From JAAUTS01 sp034440395 (GTDB lineage Bacteria > Verrucomicrobiota > Verrucomicrobiia > Methylacidiphilales > JAAUTS01): a stretch of 64,000 nt of DNA. The notes beneath the pieces are model-generated. The model made no database searches. It worked only from the letters and a program-made list of their open reading frames with translations, and was not told the DNA's origin. The DNA lies in the NCBI GenBank assembly GCA_034440395.1, contig JAWXBW010000009.1, positions 67,039-131,038 on the forward strand. Direction: 5' to 3'. Position numbers and translations under genes: made by a program. How positions within the stretch are numbered: the first letter of the stretch is position 1; every line of letters starts with the position of its first letter. This document shows positions 1-8,814 of the stretch, one piece after another.

Positions 1-478
1 TAAACTCAAATTGTAATCCAGAATCATCATTTAAAATAAATCTAATTGCATGGAAAGAACGCCCTGTGATAGTGGCTTTAAGTTGAAAGGGACCGGTAAA
101 GTTAAGTTTTTTATAAAATACTTGCTCTTCTGATCCAGAGTAATCTACCCACCAATCTCCAACAGGAGGATAATCACGAGACTTAAAGGAAAAAGTGGCA
201 GGTTGCGTACTTTTCCAGAGTATATTATTTCCTTGTTCTATTATAATCTGCTTATAACCAACCGAGAAGGCGGACTGAGATGTTTTGATTTCTATACTAC
301 TTAATCTATTAGCAGTGCACGGCCATTCAACGGTTTTTCCATCTACAGTGAATAAGACCTTTTCATGATCTTGGGAAATGATAATTTCCGTTTTAAGCTC
401 AGACTTGAAGGCCAGCCATGCAAAAAAAACAGTGCAAAGGCAGCAACTAATAAAAAAGATATGCTGAGTACCCTTCAT
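1..478 (-). CDS. Unrecognised membrane-anchored protein, 3' end outside window
   Basis: An open frame starts at an ATG at 478 and runs without a stop off the left edge, giving about 159 residues. The first residues (MKGTQHIFFISCC...) form one hydrophobic segment of about 18 residues, which could be a signal peptide or an N-terminal anchor. The rest is rich in beta-forming and aromatic residues (for example DWWVDYSG), as in an exported beta-sandwich protein. I recognise no family. It is divergent from the glycosyltransferase gene on its right and shares its AT-rich composition, so the two may belong to one cell-surface locus; that is inference. Confidence 0.55.
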   Translation of the reverse strand, partial: MKGTQHIFFISCCLCTVFFAWLAFKSELKTEIIISQDHEKVLFTVDGKTVEWPCTANRLSSIEIKTSQSAFSVGYKQIIIEQGNNILWKSTQPATFSFKSRDYPPVGDWWVDYSGSEEQVFYKKLNFTGPFQLKATITGRSFHAIRFILNDDSGLQFEF

Positions 479-791
479 GAGAGGCTTTAAAAAAAATAGT
501 ACGAAAATGCTTACGCAACAAAGAGTGGACTGAGTTACTCGTCGTTAAGCAGGTTCATGGACAGTGGTTGCTTTGTAGTGAATTAAGGGTTTCATGTTAA
601 AACTGTTCCACCACGATAGCTTTATTGCAAGTAGTTTTGGCCGAGGAATGAGGGTTCACCTAATATCCATTAGCTGCACGACACTTTTTTTACAACTTAA
701 CTTCTTGCATCCATTACGGGATTCAATGCAGATTATATTATTGAAGCTAAAAATATATTGATTTATTGCTCAACTTTATGGGTGTTTTACT
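479..791. other. Intergenic region between divergent genes
   Basis: About 310 bases separate two divergently transcribed genes. No open frame, RNA gene or strong hairpin is visible. It is AT-rich and must hold both promoters, but I could not pick a convincing -35/-10 pair. Confidence 0.4.
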
Positions 792-2351
792 GTGAGTGTA
801 TTTGGCATAACGTTGAAAAAGTGCTGTTCCGATAGGACAGTTCTTATCTTCGTTTTCATATTTAGCATTTCAGTATCCTTTTTAGTCCACTGGCATTCAC
901 AACGTGCTCTTTTTAATGATGAGGCTCACGAGCTGATACTTACTGAGGGTGTGCCATTAGATCGTTTCTATTTTATTTGTCCTAGCGATGCCTATCCTAG
1001 TGGCAGCGTTGCGCCCGTGGAAATGGGGCAGTTATATATTAACCGCTATTTGTTTTGGATTTTTCAAGACTATTTTGTGAAACGTGATGATTTCTTGGTT
1101 CCTCTACATGCATTTAATACGTTGATCCTAGCGCTTTCATGCCTGTGCTTTTATTGTGCTATTAGGAAATATACTTCCCAAGGCTTGGCAGCTCTTGGAG
1201 CCGTGATGCTAGCAACTTCTTACACAGCACTGTTATTTAACCAATTCGTTACTAGGAACACGACCACCATAATATGGGGTTGCCTCTTAATACTTTTTCT
1301 CCCCAGCTTAATTGATGGATCACAAAAGACGTTCTCTCAAAAACTACGTGCGGCATTAATATGCGCAATTCTTGTTCTTGCTGGAATGTCAACATTCACA
1401 AGCTATCTTTTGGCCGCTGTTGCAATTTGGACGTCTCTCGGTATCGTTTGGCTGAGATTCGACAGGAAATGGTCGAACCTTGGTTGGATTATGTTTTCTG
1501 GATCCGTTTTTAGTTTTGGTTATCTTTTTCTCTGTTACACGAGCACTTACAGTCTGAGTGCTATTTTTTTTCGTGGCACCTATGCTATGAATGGGATGGC
1601 GGTTTATGTTGAAAATGCGATTTTGACATTACTTTCTCCTGTTTACTATGCAACCGATGGATCCTTCTTTAAAGAAGACGTTCATATTATTTTCGGAAGG
1701 CCTTTATTAGCATTTGTGTTTGCACCATTTTATTTTATAGGCCTCGTTTATATGATATGCAGCCGACGTCCTTTGGTATTTTTGGCTGTAATTGTCTGGG
1801 TCATTGGAGCACTGCTCTGCGCATTAAGTGGCCCTAATCCTAAATACATTTATACTTTCTTCCCGCTTATACTGCTAATTTCTTTGTTTGGAGCTAGTAT
1901 TTTAAGGGTTCTTATTGCTAAACACTTGGGTAACACTGCAGCAAATGTGATTCTCGGATTATTGCTGCTTTTTGCCGTAGTAGATGATCTTAAAGACGTG
2001 TTTAACCAGCCACACGATATGGGTCGTGAAATCGTAAATACCCTTCCTAGACACGGTGCTGAACTTGCCATTAAGTCGGTTGAATCTGGGAGGGATACCT
2101 ACATTTACTTTGGTCTTGGTTATGATATTCTAAACTGGTATCTGTGGCCTCGGGAGATTGGTATTAAAGTAAAGCGTTGTTCCGTCACAGAGGAGCTCCC
2201 CGCTCTTTTTCTTCAATTTCCGCCCCAACCAGACTCTGTTTTATTTGTCGACTTTCCACCAGAATCACTTCCTCAGACCCTCAAAGGCTGGACTCCTCCT
2301 AAAGAAGTCAGTGTAGATCAGGTGAAACGGGAAGAGCTTGAGGTTCAATAA
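792..2351 (+). CDS. GT-C superfamily membrane glycosyltransferase (ArnT/PMT-like)
   Basis: A 519-residue integral membrane protein with about ten to twelve hydrophobic segments and a soluble tail from about residue 420. After the first membrane helix (residues 17-36) comes the acidic motif FNDEAHE at about residues 42-48. This resembles the first-loop Asp/Glu motif of GT-C enzymes, which transfer sugars from polyprenyl-phosphate donors on the periplasmic side. The start is a GTG at 792; the ATG at 778 is out of frame. The acceptor cannot be told from sequence, and the AT-rich composition fits a surface-polysaccharide or horizontally acquired gene. Confidence is good for the superfamily and low for the exact reaction. 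Confidence 0.6.
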   Translation: MSVFGITLKKCCSDRTVLIFVFIFSISVSFLVHWHSQRALFNDEAHELILTEGVPLDRFYFICPSDAYPSGSVAPVEMGQLYINRYLFWIFQDYFVKRDDFLVPLHAFNTLILALSCLCFYCAIRKYTSQGLAALGAVMLATSYTALLFNQFVTRNTTTIIWGCLLILFLPSLIDGSQKTFSQKLRAALICAILVLAGMSTFTSYLLAAVAIWTSLGIVWLRFDRKWSNLGWIMFSGSVFSFGYLFLCYTSTYSLSAIFFRGTYAMNGMAVYVENAILTLLSPVYYATDGSFFKEDVHIIFGRPLLAFVFAPFYFIGLVYMICSRRPLVFLAVIVWVIGALLCALSGPNPKYIYTFFPLILLISLFGASILRVLIAKHLGNTAANVILGLLLLFAVVDDLKDVFNQPHDMGREIVNTLPRHGAELAIKSVESGRDTYIYFGLGYDILNWYLWPREIGIKVKRCSVTEELPALFLQFPPQPDSVLFVDFPPESLPQTLKGWTPPKEVSVDQVKREELEVQ

Positions 2352-2378
2352 ACTACCTTACCCTTGAAGCACCAAATA

Positions 2379-2450
2379 AGCCGGTTGTCGGGTTCGAACC
2401 GACGACCGACGGTTTACAAAACCGTTGCTCTACCACTGAGCTAAACCGGC
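2379..2450 (-). tRNA. tRNA-Thr (anticodon UGU)
   Basis: On the minus strand the acceptor GCCGGTT pairs with AACCGGC. The D-arm (AGCTCAGTGGTAGAGC), the anticodon loop TTTGTAA with anticodon TGT, and a T-arm with GGTTCGAACCC are all present. The gene is 72 bases long and CCA is not encoded. Confidence 0.95.
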
Positions 2451-2705
2451 ATAAAGTTGTTTATTCCACTAGCTTCTTCTTCTGGCATGTAACCACAATT
2501 AGACAAAATGAAATAAAAACGAACTTCCTTCATACCCAAGCACCCCACAAAGGCAAGCATTCAAGTAAACTATTTTATCTTTCTTCTCACCTCCCTGAAG
2601 CAAATCGCAATCAGCAGCTCCTAACCAAAGGAAACTAATATCATCCCTAGGTCTCTCCTTTGTCCTTGCCCCTTTTCCTAGCTTTTCTAATCTTTCTTAT
2701 TCTTC

Positions 2706-3758
2706 ATGAATTTTTACTGCATTGGCATCGACCACCGCTCTATGTCTGTTGACATTAGAGAGCAACTTTCCTTCGCTGGAGAGGAAATGCCCATGATTCT
2801 CTCTTTTTTCTCTCTCCATAAATCCTTTGCCGAAATGGTCATCCTATCAACTTGTAATCGTGTAGAATTTTACTTCGCTTCCAGCCTAACACCCGCTCGT
2901 GCTCATAAAGAGTTACAAGCTAGCGTCGAGGATTTTCTGAATATCCCAAGCACTGGGCTGGATCATGCTTATGTCTATCGTAACCTTGACGCTATCGACC
3001 ATTTGTTTGAAGTTTGTACGGGCCTGCATTCCATGGTCATCGGAGAAACCGAAATTCTCGGTCAAACTAAATCCGCCTATCAAATAGCTAAAAATGCCAA
3101 GTGTTGCGGCCCCATTCTAAATCGCAGCTTTCAAAATGCCTTTTCTGCCGCTAAGGATGCACGCACCCGAACCAACATCGGCCGTGGTAATGTCTCCGTC
3201 GCCTCCGTTGCCGTGAATACCGCCGAGCGCCTAGTAGGCAATCTTTGGGACAAAAAAGTTCTCGTTCTTGGGGCAGGCGACGTAGGTCAAGAGGTTACCA
3301 AAGCTCTTGCAGATCGAGGCGTACAACAAGTCCTATGCTCCAGCCGTAGCTCCGAGCGAAGCCTCAACTTAGCCGAACATTATGGTATGAAATCCATTGC
3401 TTGGTCTGCTTGGAAAAATCAGCTGTGTGAGGTGGATATCATTGTCGCCTCCACATCCGCACCAGACCCCATTTTAACCAAGCAGGACTTACTTCCATTT
3501 AAACAACGGCTCTTACAACGCCCTCTTTTTATTCTAGATCTGGCTGTGCCGCGAGATGTCGATCCTTCCGTCGGCCAGCTCACGGGTGTCTGCCTGTTTA
3601 ATGTGGATAACTTAAAAGATAACGCTTCAGAAAACCTCACCTCACGTTGGAGCGAGCGCAGCCGTTGCCTAGAAATTCTTCAGCCCGCAGGAAAAAAACT
3701 TTTCGCCTATTTCCAGAAACAGCATACTCTTTCCTCAGCTAATTTTACTAACACCTAA
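2706..3758 (+). CDS. hemA: Glutamyl-tRNA reductase, short form
   Basis: Reduces glutamyl-tRNA(Glu) to glutamate-1-semialdehyde, the first committed step of C5-pathway heme synthesis, in the cytosol. The N-terminal catalytic domain carries STCNR with Cys50 as nucleophile, and GETEILGQ at 113-120. The NADPH-binding domain has VLGAGDVGQEV at about 187-197. The protein is 350 residues against about 420 in the family. It ends soon after the NVDNL segment, so most of the C-terminal helical dimerisation domain is missing. The stop is followed by 7 bases and then the ABC transporter gene, so the end looks like a real gene end rather than a frameshift. The function is clear; the oligomeric state is an open question. 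Confidence 0.93.
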   Translation: MNFYCIGIDHRSMSVDIREQLSFAGEEMPMILSFFSLHKSFAEMVILSTCNRVEFYFASSLTPARAHKELQASVEDFLNIPSTGLDHAYVYRNLDAIDHLFEVCTGLHSMVIGETEILGQTKSAYQIAKNAKCCGPILNRSFQNAFSAAKDARTRTNIGRGNVSVASVAVNTAERLVGNLWDKKVLVLGAGDVGQEVTKALADRGVQQVLCSSRSSERSLNLAEHYGMKSIAWSAWKNQLCEVDIIVASTSAPDPILTKQDLLPFKQRLLQRPLFILDLAVPRDVDPSVGQLTGVCLFNVDNLKDNASENLTSRWSERSRCLEILQPAGKKLFAYFQKQHTLSSANFTNT

Positions 3759-3765
3759 GCCTTTC

Positions 3766-4707
3766 ATGAGCCATGCACCCTTTTTAACTGTTCAGAATCT
3801 CAGCTACTCCTATAGCGAGCGACAAGCGTTAAAAGATTTTTCCCTCGAACTTAACCAAGGAGAAATCTTCGGATTACTCGGACCGAATGGTGGCGGTAAA
3901 AGCACCCTCTTTAAACTTCTTACCACGCTACGCCCTCTACAGCTCGGCGATATCCAGCTCGACGGGCTTTGCTACCGTTGCTCGCCTCGTGAATTACGCT
4001 CCCTCATCGGAACCGTTTTCCAAAGCCCTGCTTTAGATAAAAAACTCAGCGTTTACGAAAATCTTTGGCATCAAGGCAAATTGTTCAACCTCCCTTCACC
4101 GATCCTAAAAAAACGCATTGATCTCTTAACTGAACGTTTTGGAATAAAAGATCGCCTCAGAGATTCTGCCGAAAAACTTTCCGGCGGACTTCAACGTCGA
4201 GTCGAAATAGCCAAGGCACTCCTGCATCAACCTAAACTCCTCATCATGGACGAACCTAGCACAGGGCTTGATCCAGGCATACGTCTGGAGCTGTGGGATT
4301 ACTTGCAAGAGATTCGCCGCAGCGACGGTATTACCATTCTCCTTACCACCCACCTCCTTGATGAAGCAGAACGCTGTGACCGCATCGCCATCATCCATGA
4401 AGGGCACCTAATCACTGAAGGTAAACCGCTAGCCCTCTGCGAAGCTCTGGGCGGTCAGGTTCTCAGCGTCACCACGGAAAATACATCGGATATTCTTGAT
4501 CTCATAAAAACTGAACTCGGCACTACCCCAAAAATCTACGGTAACGAAGTACGACTACGTTTAACGTCCGACTTTGATAAAATGAAGACTTCCACTCTCG
4601 CCGCCCGCCTCGCAGATCATCCCCAAGTTCAAGCCGTCACACTCTCTCGTCCCAGCCTCAGCGACCTCTATCTTGAAAAAACAGGTAAGTCTTGGACACA
4701 ACATTAA
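3766..4707 (+). CDS. ABC-2 type exporter, ATP-binding subunit
   Basis: A 313-residue ATPase of the DrrA/CcmA class that would energise the permease encoded next. Visible motifs are Walker A GPNGGGKST (39-47), the signature LSGGLQRR (138-145), Walker B LLIMDEP (158-164) and the H-loop TTHLLDEAE. The C-terminal extension of about 90 residues is usual for this class. It follows hemA by 7 bases and is probably co-transcribed with it. The substrate cannot be predicted; daunorubicin-resistance-type labels only reflect the family. Confidence 0.9.
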   Translation: MSHAPFLTVQNLSYSYSERQALKDFSLELNQGEIFGLLGPNGGGKSTLFKLLTTLRPLQLGDIQLDGLCYRCSPRELRSLIGTVFQSPALDKKLSVYENLWHQGKLFNLPSPILKKRIDLLTERFGIKDRLRDSAEKLSGGLQRRVEIAKALLHQPKLLIMDEPSTGLDPGIRLELWDYLQEIRRSDGITILLTTHLLDEAERCDRIAIIHEGHLITEGKPLALCEALGGQVLSVTTENTSDILDLIKTELGTTPKIYGNEVRLRLTSDFDKMKTSTLAARLADHPQVQAVTLSRPSLSDLYLEKTGKSWTQH

Positions 4708-4745
4708 TCCCATCCCTATCACCAATCCCAAAACTTAATTCCACT

Positions 4746-5540
4746 ATGTCATCACTAGCCGCAGATTTTTCCGCTACGCAAAGCCTTTTATGGCGCGAGA
4801 TTATTCGTTTTCTACGCCAACGTAGCCGCATCGTTGGAGCCTTAGCCACTCCCATTATTTTCTGGCTCTTCCTTGGCTTCGGTGTGGGTCAATCTTTTCA
4901 TGACAGTTCCCTGCCAGGTGCCATGAACTATATTGAGTATTTTTTTCCCGGCACCATCGTCATGATCATTCTCTTCACCGCCATTTTTTCAACGATCTCC
5001 ATTATTGAAGACCGCCGCGAAGGTTTCTTACAAGGTGTCCTTGTAGCTCCTGTTTCACGCGGCAGTATCGTGCTGGGAAAAGTGTTAGGTGGTGCCGTAC
5101 TCGCCGCAGGGCAAGCATGGCTAGTCTGTCTGGCCGCACCCTTTGTCGGGTTTCATTTAGATGCCACTGGAATCCTAAAAATTCTACTCCTCGTTCCGCT
5201 TCTGTCCGTCATGCTAACTGCACTGGGTTACCTCATCGCATGGCCTATGGATTCCACCGCTGGATTCCACGCTATCATGAATATTTTCTTAATTCCCCTC
5301 TGGCTGCTCTCAGGCTCCCTCTTCAGTGTGCAAGGCGCCCAAGGACTCATTGCCGTGCTCATGCACATTAACCCCCTCACCTACGGCTTGGCCGCTATGC
5401 GCTACTGCATGTATCCTGCTAATTCCCCATGGTTAGGCTCGCTCCCATCTGAAAGTTTTTGTTACATCGTGACTGTCGTAACAACGCTTCTACTGCTAGC
5501 AGGTTGCTTTGCTGTTACCTTGCACGAACGCAAGGCTTAA
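4746..5540 (+). CDS. ABC-2 type exporter, permease subunit
   Basis: An inner-membrane permease of about 264 residues with six hydrophobic segments and the ABC2_membrane pattern, including an EDRREGFLQGVLVAPVSR-type cytoplasmic loop after the second helix. I chose the ATG at 4746 (MSSLAADF) rather than the in-frame ATG at 4692, because the earlier one would overlap the ATPase gene and add a low-complexity leader. The stop directly abuts the stop of the convergent aminotransferase gene, with no room for a terminator between them. It works with the ATPase at 3766-4707. Confidence 0.88.
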   Translation: MSSLAADFSATQSLLWREIIRFLRQRSRIVGALATPIIFWLFLGFGVGQSFHDSSLPGAMNYIEYFFPGTIVMIILFTAIFSTISIIEDRREGFLQGVLVAPVSRGSIVLGKVLGGAVLAAGQAWLVCLAAPFVGFHLDATGILKILLLVPLLSVMLTALGYLIAWPMDSTAGFHAIMNIFLIPLWLLSGSLFSVQGAQGLIAVLMHINPLTYGLAAMRYCMYPANSPWLGSLPSESFCYIVTVVTTLLLLAGCFAVTLHERKA

Positions 5541-6887
5541 TCATTTAGCCATGCGGTCTAGCGCAGTTTTCACGCCAGCAAAAAGGAAGTCAATTTCTGG
5601 TTTTGTAATAATCAAAGGTGGTGCCATCGCTAAAATATCTCGTATTCCGCGTACGATCACACCTTGATCTCTCACCACCTTAGCGGCATGAACGCCTAAG
5701 AAACTATCAGGTCTCAGCGCTGCCCGACCTTCTTTAGGCACAAGCTCCAGAGCTCCGATCAAGCCGTAGCCGCGAGCCTCACCCACACAGGGATGCGTGG
5801 AGAGCTCGGTAAGTTTCGCTTGAAAATACGGGCCAGTAACGTCGCGTGTTCTAGGAATTAACCCATCACTCTCGATTAAATTGATATTCGCTAACCCTGC
5901 CGCTGTCGTCACAGGATGCCCGCTATACGTATAGCCGTGGGCAAAGTAGCCTGTCTTAGTTACCACATCAGAAACTTCATCACTTAATAAAGTGGCTCCC
6001 AGAGGTAGGTACCCACTTGTTAAACCCTTAGCCAAATTCATCAAGTCAGGTTTTAAATCCCAAAGACTACTGGCAAACCAATCCCCCAAACGCCCGAAGC
6101 CAGTGATGACTTCATCGGCCACAAATAAAATGTCATACTTACGACATAACTCACGCAACGATTTTAGATAACCCGCAGGCGGCACGATCACCCCACCGGC
6201 TCCCTGAATCGGTTCCACAAAAAACGCCGCAATCGTATCAGCACCTTCCTTTAAAATGAGCTGCTCCGTCGCCTGCACACACCATTGTCCATACTCTTCT
6301 TTACTCATCTGCGTCTGCGCCACGTAGGCGTGAGGAGCCGGGGCATGAAGGAAACCTGCCATAGGTAAATCAAACGGAGCGGTGCAACTAGGTAATCCCG
6401 TCATACTCGTCGTGGCGAGCGTTACCCCGTGATAAGCAAACTCACGCGTCATGATTTTTGTGCGCTTGGACTGACCTTTTAACTTATGGTAACTGCGGAT
6501 GATTTTAAGAGCCGTCTCATTTGCCTCAGATCCAGAATTACTAAAGACCACATGATTCAAATGGCTAGGTGCAAGCTGAGCCAAGCGATCCGCTAGTAGA
6601 ATAGCTGGTTCCGTTGTGCTATTAAAAAAAGAAGGATAATAACAAAGCTTATGCATCTGCTTATTCACCGCATCGATAATTTCCTTGCGGTTATAGCCGA
6701 CATTCACACACCAGAGTCCTGCAAGACCGTCCAAGAGTTTTCGCCCTTTGTCATCAACCACATAACATCCATCAGCCGATTCAATGACGTGAGTGCCCTC
6801 AGCGTGCATTTCCGTGTGATTGGTGAAGGGATGAATTTGATGAGCTTGATCCAACTCCCGGAGCGAGGATGATGATATCGTTTCCAT
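5541..6887 (-). CDS. Class III aminotransferase (omega-amino acid:pyruvate type)
   Basis: A PLP-dependent enzyme of 448 residues, normal length for the family, that moves an omega-amino group to a keto acid. Seen in the sequence: the phosphate-binding SNSGSEANETA at 116-126, FAYHGVTLATTSMTG, the cofactor Asp in FVADEVITGFGR (about 255-266), and the Schiff-base lysine in NLAKGLTSGYLPLG at about Lys287. GLWCVNVGY near residue 57 is typical of the beta-alanine/putrescine-pyruvate subgroup. Candidate substrates are beta-alanine, putrescine or related diamines. The exact substrate is not decided by sequence. No pathway partner is adjacent. Confidence 0.85.
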   Translation of the reverse strand: METISSSSLRELDQAHQIHPFTNHTEMHAEGTHVIESADGCYVVDDKGRKLLDGLAGLWCVNVGYNRKEIIDAVNKQMHKLCYYPSFFNSTTEPAILLADRLAQLAPSHLNHVVFSNSGSEANETALKIIRSYHKLKGQSKRTKIMTREFAYHGVTLATTSMTGLPSCTAPFDLPMAGFLHAPAPHAYVAQTQMSKEEYGQWCVQATEQLILKEGADTIAAFFVEPIQGAGGVIVPPAGYLKSLRELCRKYDILFVADEVITGFGRLGDWFASSLWDLKPDLMNLAKGLTSGYLPLGATLLSDEVSDVVTKTGYFAHGYTYSGHPVTTAAGLANINLIESDGLIPRTRDVTGPYFQAKLTELSTHPCVGEARGYGLIGALELVPKEGRAALRPDSFLGVHAAKVVRDQGVIVRGIRDILAMAPPLIITKPEIDFLFAGVKTALDRMAK

Positions 6888-7024
6888 ACTAATAACTTAG
6901 AACGAAATCAGACTTTTACCACGTTAAATTAAGTATTGGGCACTGGATAAGTTAAGGAGGAAAACGACCTTCATTTTCTTCTAGCCCAAAAGAAAAACCT
7001 TCGCTACGTTCTTATTTCCATTCG

Positions 7025-7112
7025 GGGCAGGTGGCAGAGTGGTCGATTGCGCACGCTTGGAAAGCGTGTGTACAGCAATGTACCGGGGGTTCGAATCCCC
7101 CCCTGCCCGCCA
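7025..7112 (+). tRNA. tRNA-Ser (anticodon GGA)
   Basis: The acceptor GGGCAGG pairs with CCTGCCC. The class II long variable arm, anticodon GGA in CTTGGAAAG, and a T-arm with GGGTTCGAATCCC are present. CCA is encoded at 7110-7112, unlike in the other two tRNA genes of the window. Confidence 0.95.
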
Positions 7113-7128
7113 AATAGGATTCGGCGGT

Positions 7129-7245
7129 TCTCGTGGCAACGAGAGGCTAACATAGATTCGAACCGTGGTTCGTCTGCACTGTCCGCAAGGACACTCCCTT
7201 AATAAAGCCAAAGGCTCTTCAAGCAGTAATTTCCAAAGGAAATTA
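7129..7245 (+). repeat. Run of five short hairpins downstream of tRNA-Ser
   Basis: Five small perfect stem-loops follow one another: 7129-7144 (TCTCGT/ACGAGA, loop GGCA), 7159-7172 (CGAAC/GTTCG), 7180-7193 (TGTCC/GGACA with a GCAA tetraloop), 7206-7216 (AGCC/GGCT) and 7227-7245 (TAATTTCC/GGAAATTA, loop AAA). No U-tract follows, so this is not a standard terminator. It may be processing or stabilising structure for the tRNA transcript, or a small RNA. No coding frame here looks real. Confidence 0.4.
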
Positions 7246-7288
7246 ATCCCCTTCCCCTTCTATTTTCCTGTCCTTTATTATTCGCCAC

Positions 7289-8473
7289 TCACAACTTCTT
7301 TAAACTAATGGGTTCCGCAACTTTATCCAAAAGGTCGATCAACTCAGTGTAAATGTAGAGCCGCTCTTTTCCAGACCCCTTGATTTCCTTTACAACTCCC
7401 ACCGCTTTCAGGTTGTTTAAAGCAGCAGGGGCGGTGGGAACACTAACCTCAAGGGCAGAGGCCATGCTGGTGGCGTTTGCAATAGCTTTCCTTTTAAGTT
7501 GTTCATGCACCTGCCTCGCCGGAAAAGCGGCTCGTTTTAGCGTGGTGATTTTTTCCTGATCTTTCCTAAACAAGCTGGAAACGTCTAGACTAGTTTGCAC
7601 AACTTGAGTGGTGGTTTCAACGACACCTGTCAAAAAAAATCTGACCAGCCCTCCCAATCACCCACCGCACGAACGGCACTAAGACGTTCGTAATAATCTT
7701 GGCGATTATTTTTAAAGAACAGGCTAAGATACAGATTCGGTTGCCGCAGATCACCCATCATCATCAAAAAAAAGGTGATTAATAAACGGCCGATTCACCC
7801 GTTGCCGTCAAGGAATGGGTGAATAGTTTCAAACTGTGCGTGCAGTAGCCCCGCATCGATTAGGAGGTATAAGGCCTTTTTTCCAGATGAAGGTATTTCT
7901 CAAACTCACTTAGGCAGTCCGGCAAATAATCTGGTGGTGGCGGAACATATACGGCGTTGCTAGGGCGTGACCCGCCAATCCAGTTTTGCGATATGCGGAA
8001 TTCTCCAGGTTGTTTGTTGCTGCCACGTCCTTTGGAGAGAAGAATGCCATGCATCTCCCTGATGGGCCGCAGAGAGACAGGAAAACCTTCTTTCGCACGC
8101 CTGAGCCCATGTTCAAGGGCCTCAACATAGGATGAGACTTCCCCCACATCATCCACTGGCACACTAGGCACTTCATCGCTTTCATACAGCAATAAGTCAG
8201 CTAGTGAAGATTGGGTTCCTTCGATCTGGGATGACAGCACGGCCTCTTTCCGCACATAATAGTAGAGGAGCAGATTGCTTTCTGGCAGAATATCAGCCAC
8301 AGCATCGAGTTTGCCTAGAGCCTGATTAGCCTTGGATAAAAGTTCTTGTAAAAGTTCTAGATTTACAGCCGGCTGCGGCGGCAAAGGCGGTGCAGAAAAG
8401 CTTGATGCACCTCACCACCGACGCTGCTGCGTAGGTAAGAACCAAGACGGCCATGATTATCTGGCACAACCAT
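7289..8473 (-). pseudogene. Fic/DOC family AMP-transferase, multiply disrupted
   Basis: Read across frames, this region encodes a full Fic protein. The N-terminus starts at an ATG at 8473 preceded by AAAGGA (MVVPDNHGRLGSYL). Next come a Pro-rich linker, the Fic_N domain with inhibitory motif SSQIEGTQSSL, the Fic core HPFLDGNG-x-IGR, and a C-terminal winged-helix segment. Four lesions break it: a missing base in the A4 run at 8396-8399, a missing base in the T6 run at 7877-7882, a TGA at 7797-7795 replacing the Arg of HPFxDGNGR, and a missing base in the A8 run at 7632-7639. Intact relatives modify target proteins with AMP. Its position beside a tRNA and between housekeeping genes suggests a decayed accessory gene. 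Confidence 0.88.
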
Positions 8474-8493
8474 CCTTTCTTTTTAATACCCCA

Positions 8494-8595
8494 AAACAAA
8501 GTATATTACTTTATAGTTTGTTTGTGAAGCTAGGAAAGAAGCTGACGACTGTTCATACAGGTTAAAAAGAAGAGTTAAAGCGTTATACTTTGTTT
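8494..8595. repeat. 12-bp perfect inverted repeat, arms about 78 bp apart
   Basis: AAACAAAGTATA at 8494-8505 is the exact reverse complement of TATACTTTGTTT at 8584-8595. The left arm lies just upstream of the original Fic start, so it could be an operator half or a remnant end of a mobile element. The arms are AT-rich, and no transposase or target duplication is visible. Confidence 0.3.
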
Positions 8596-8619
8596 CTAAG
8601 TCTAAACGTATAGCTAATG

Positions 8620-8787
8620 CTACACTTCGTTAGACCCGCTGTTTAAGATGGCTGTTTTGAACATTAAAAAGGCTATTTGCTTAAGTATTCTCGCACGGAC
8701 TCGCTTGCCGAGATCTGATTGAAGCCGCATTCCACATACGTCGGCTATTTGATGTGTGTTGCTTCGTAATTGAGTATCCCATGGCAT
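8620..8787 (-). CDS. Possible 55-residue protein downstream of xseA
   Basis: An ATG at 8787 opens a 55-codon frame ending at TAG (8622-8620), starting 27 bases after the xseA stop on the same strand. The peptide (MPWDTQLRSNTHQIADVCG...) is basic and has a plausible amphipathic stretch. It does not resemble XseB and has only a weak ribosome-binding site. It could be a chance frame or a fragment of a lost gene in this accessory patch. Apart from this frame and the inverted repeat, I see nothing in 8474-8814. Confidence 0.2.
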   Translation of the reverse strand: MPWDTQLRSNTHQIADVCGMRLQSDLGKRVRARILKQIAFLMFKTAILNSGSNEV

Positions 8788-8814
8788 TTACCCAAATCTT
8801 TAAAAGACGACGCA

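Noticed and set aside
6981..7211. 76-codon minus-strand frame across the tRNA-Ser gene
   Set aside because: It is the antisense of the tRNA and its hairpins (GGDSNPRY-type text is a known artefact of tRNA antisense translation).
7289..7657. A separate 122-residue winged-helix gene
   Set aside because: It is the C-terminal part of the Fic pseudogene, separated by a lost base in the A8 run; its apparent start lies in the middle of the conserved DWEGW segment.
7860..8384. An intact short Fic protein of 174 residues
   Set aside because: It lacks the HPFxDGNGR catalytic motif, and the rest of the Fic protein follows in another frame.
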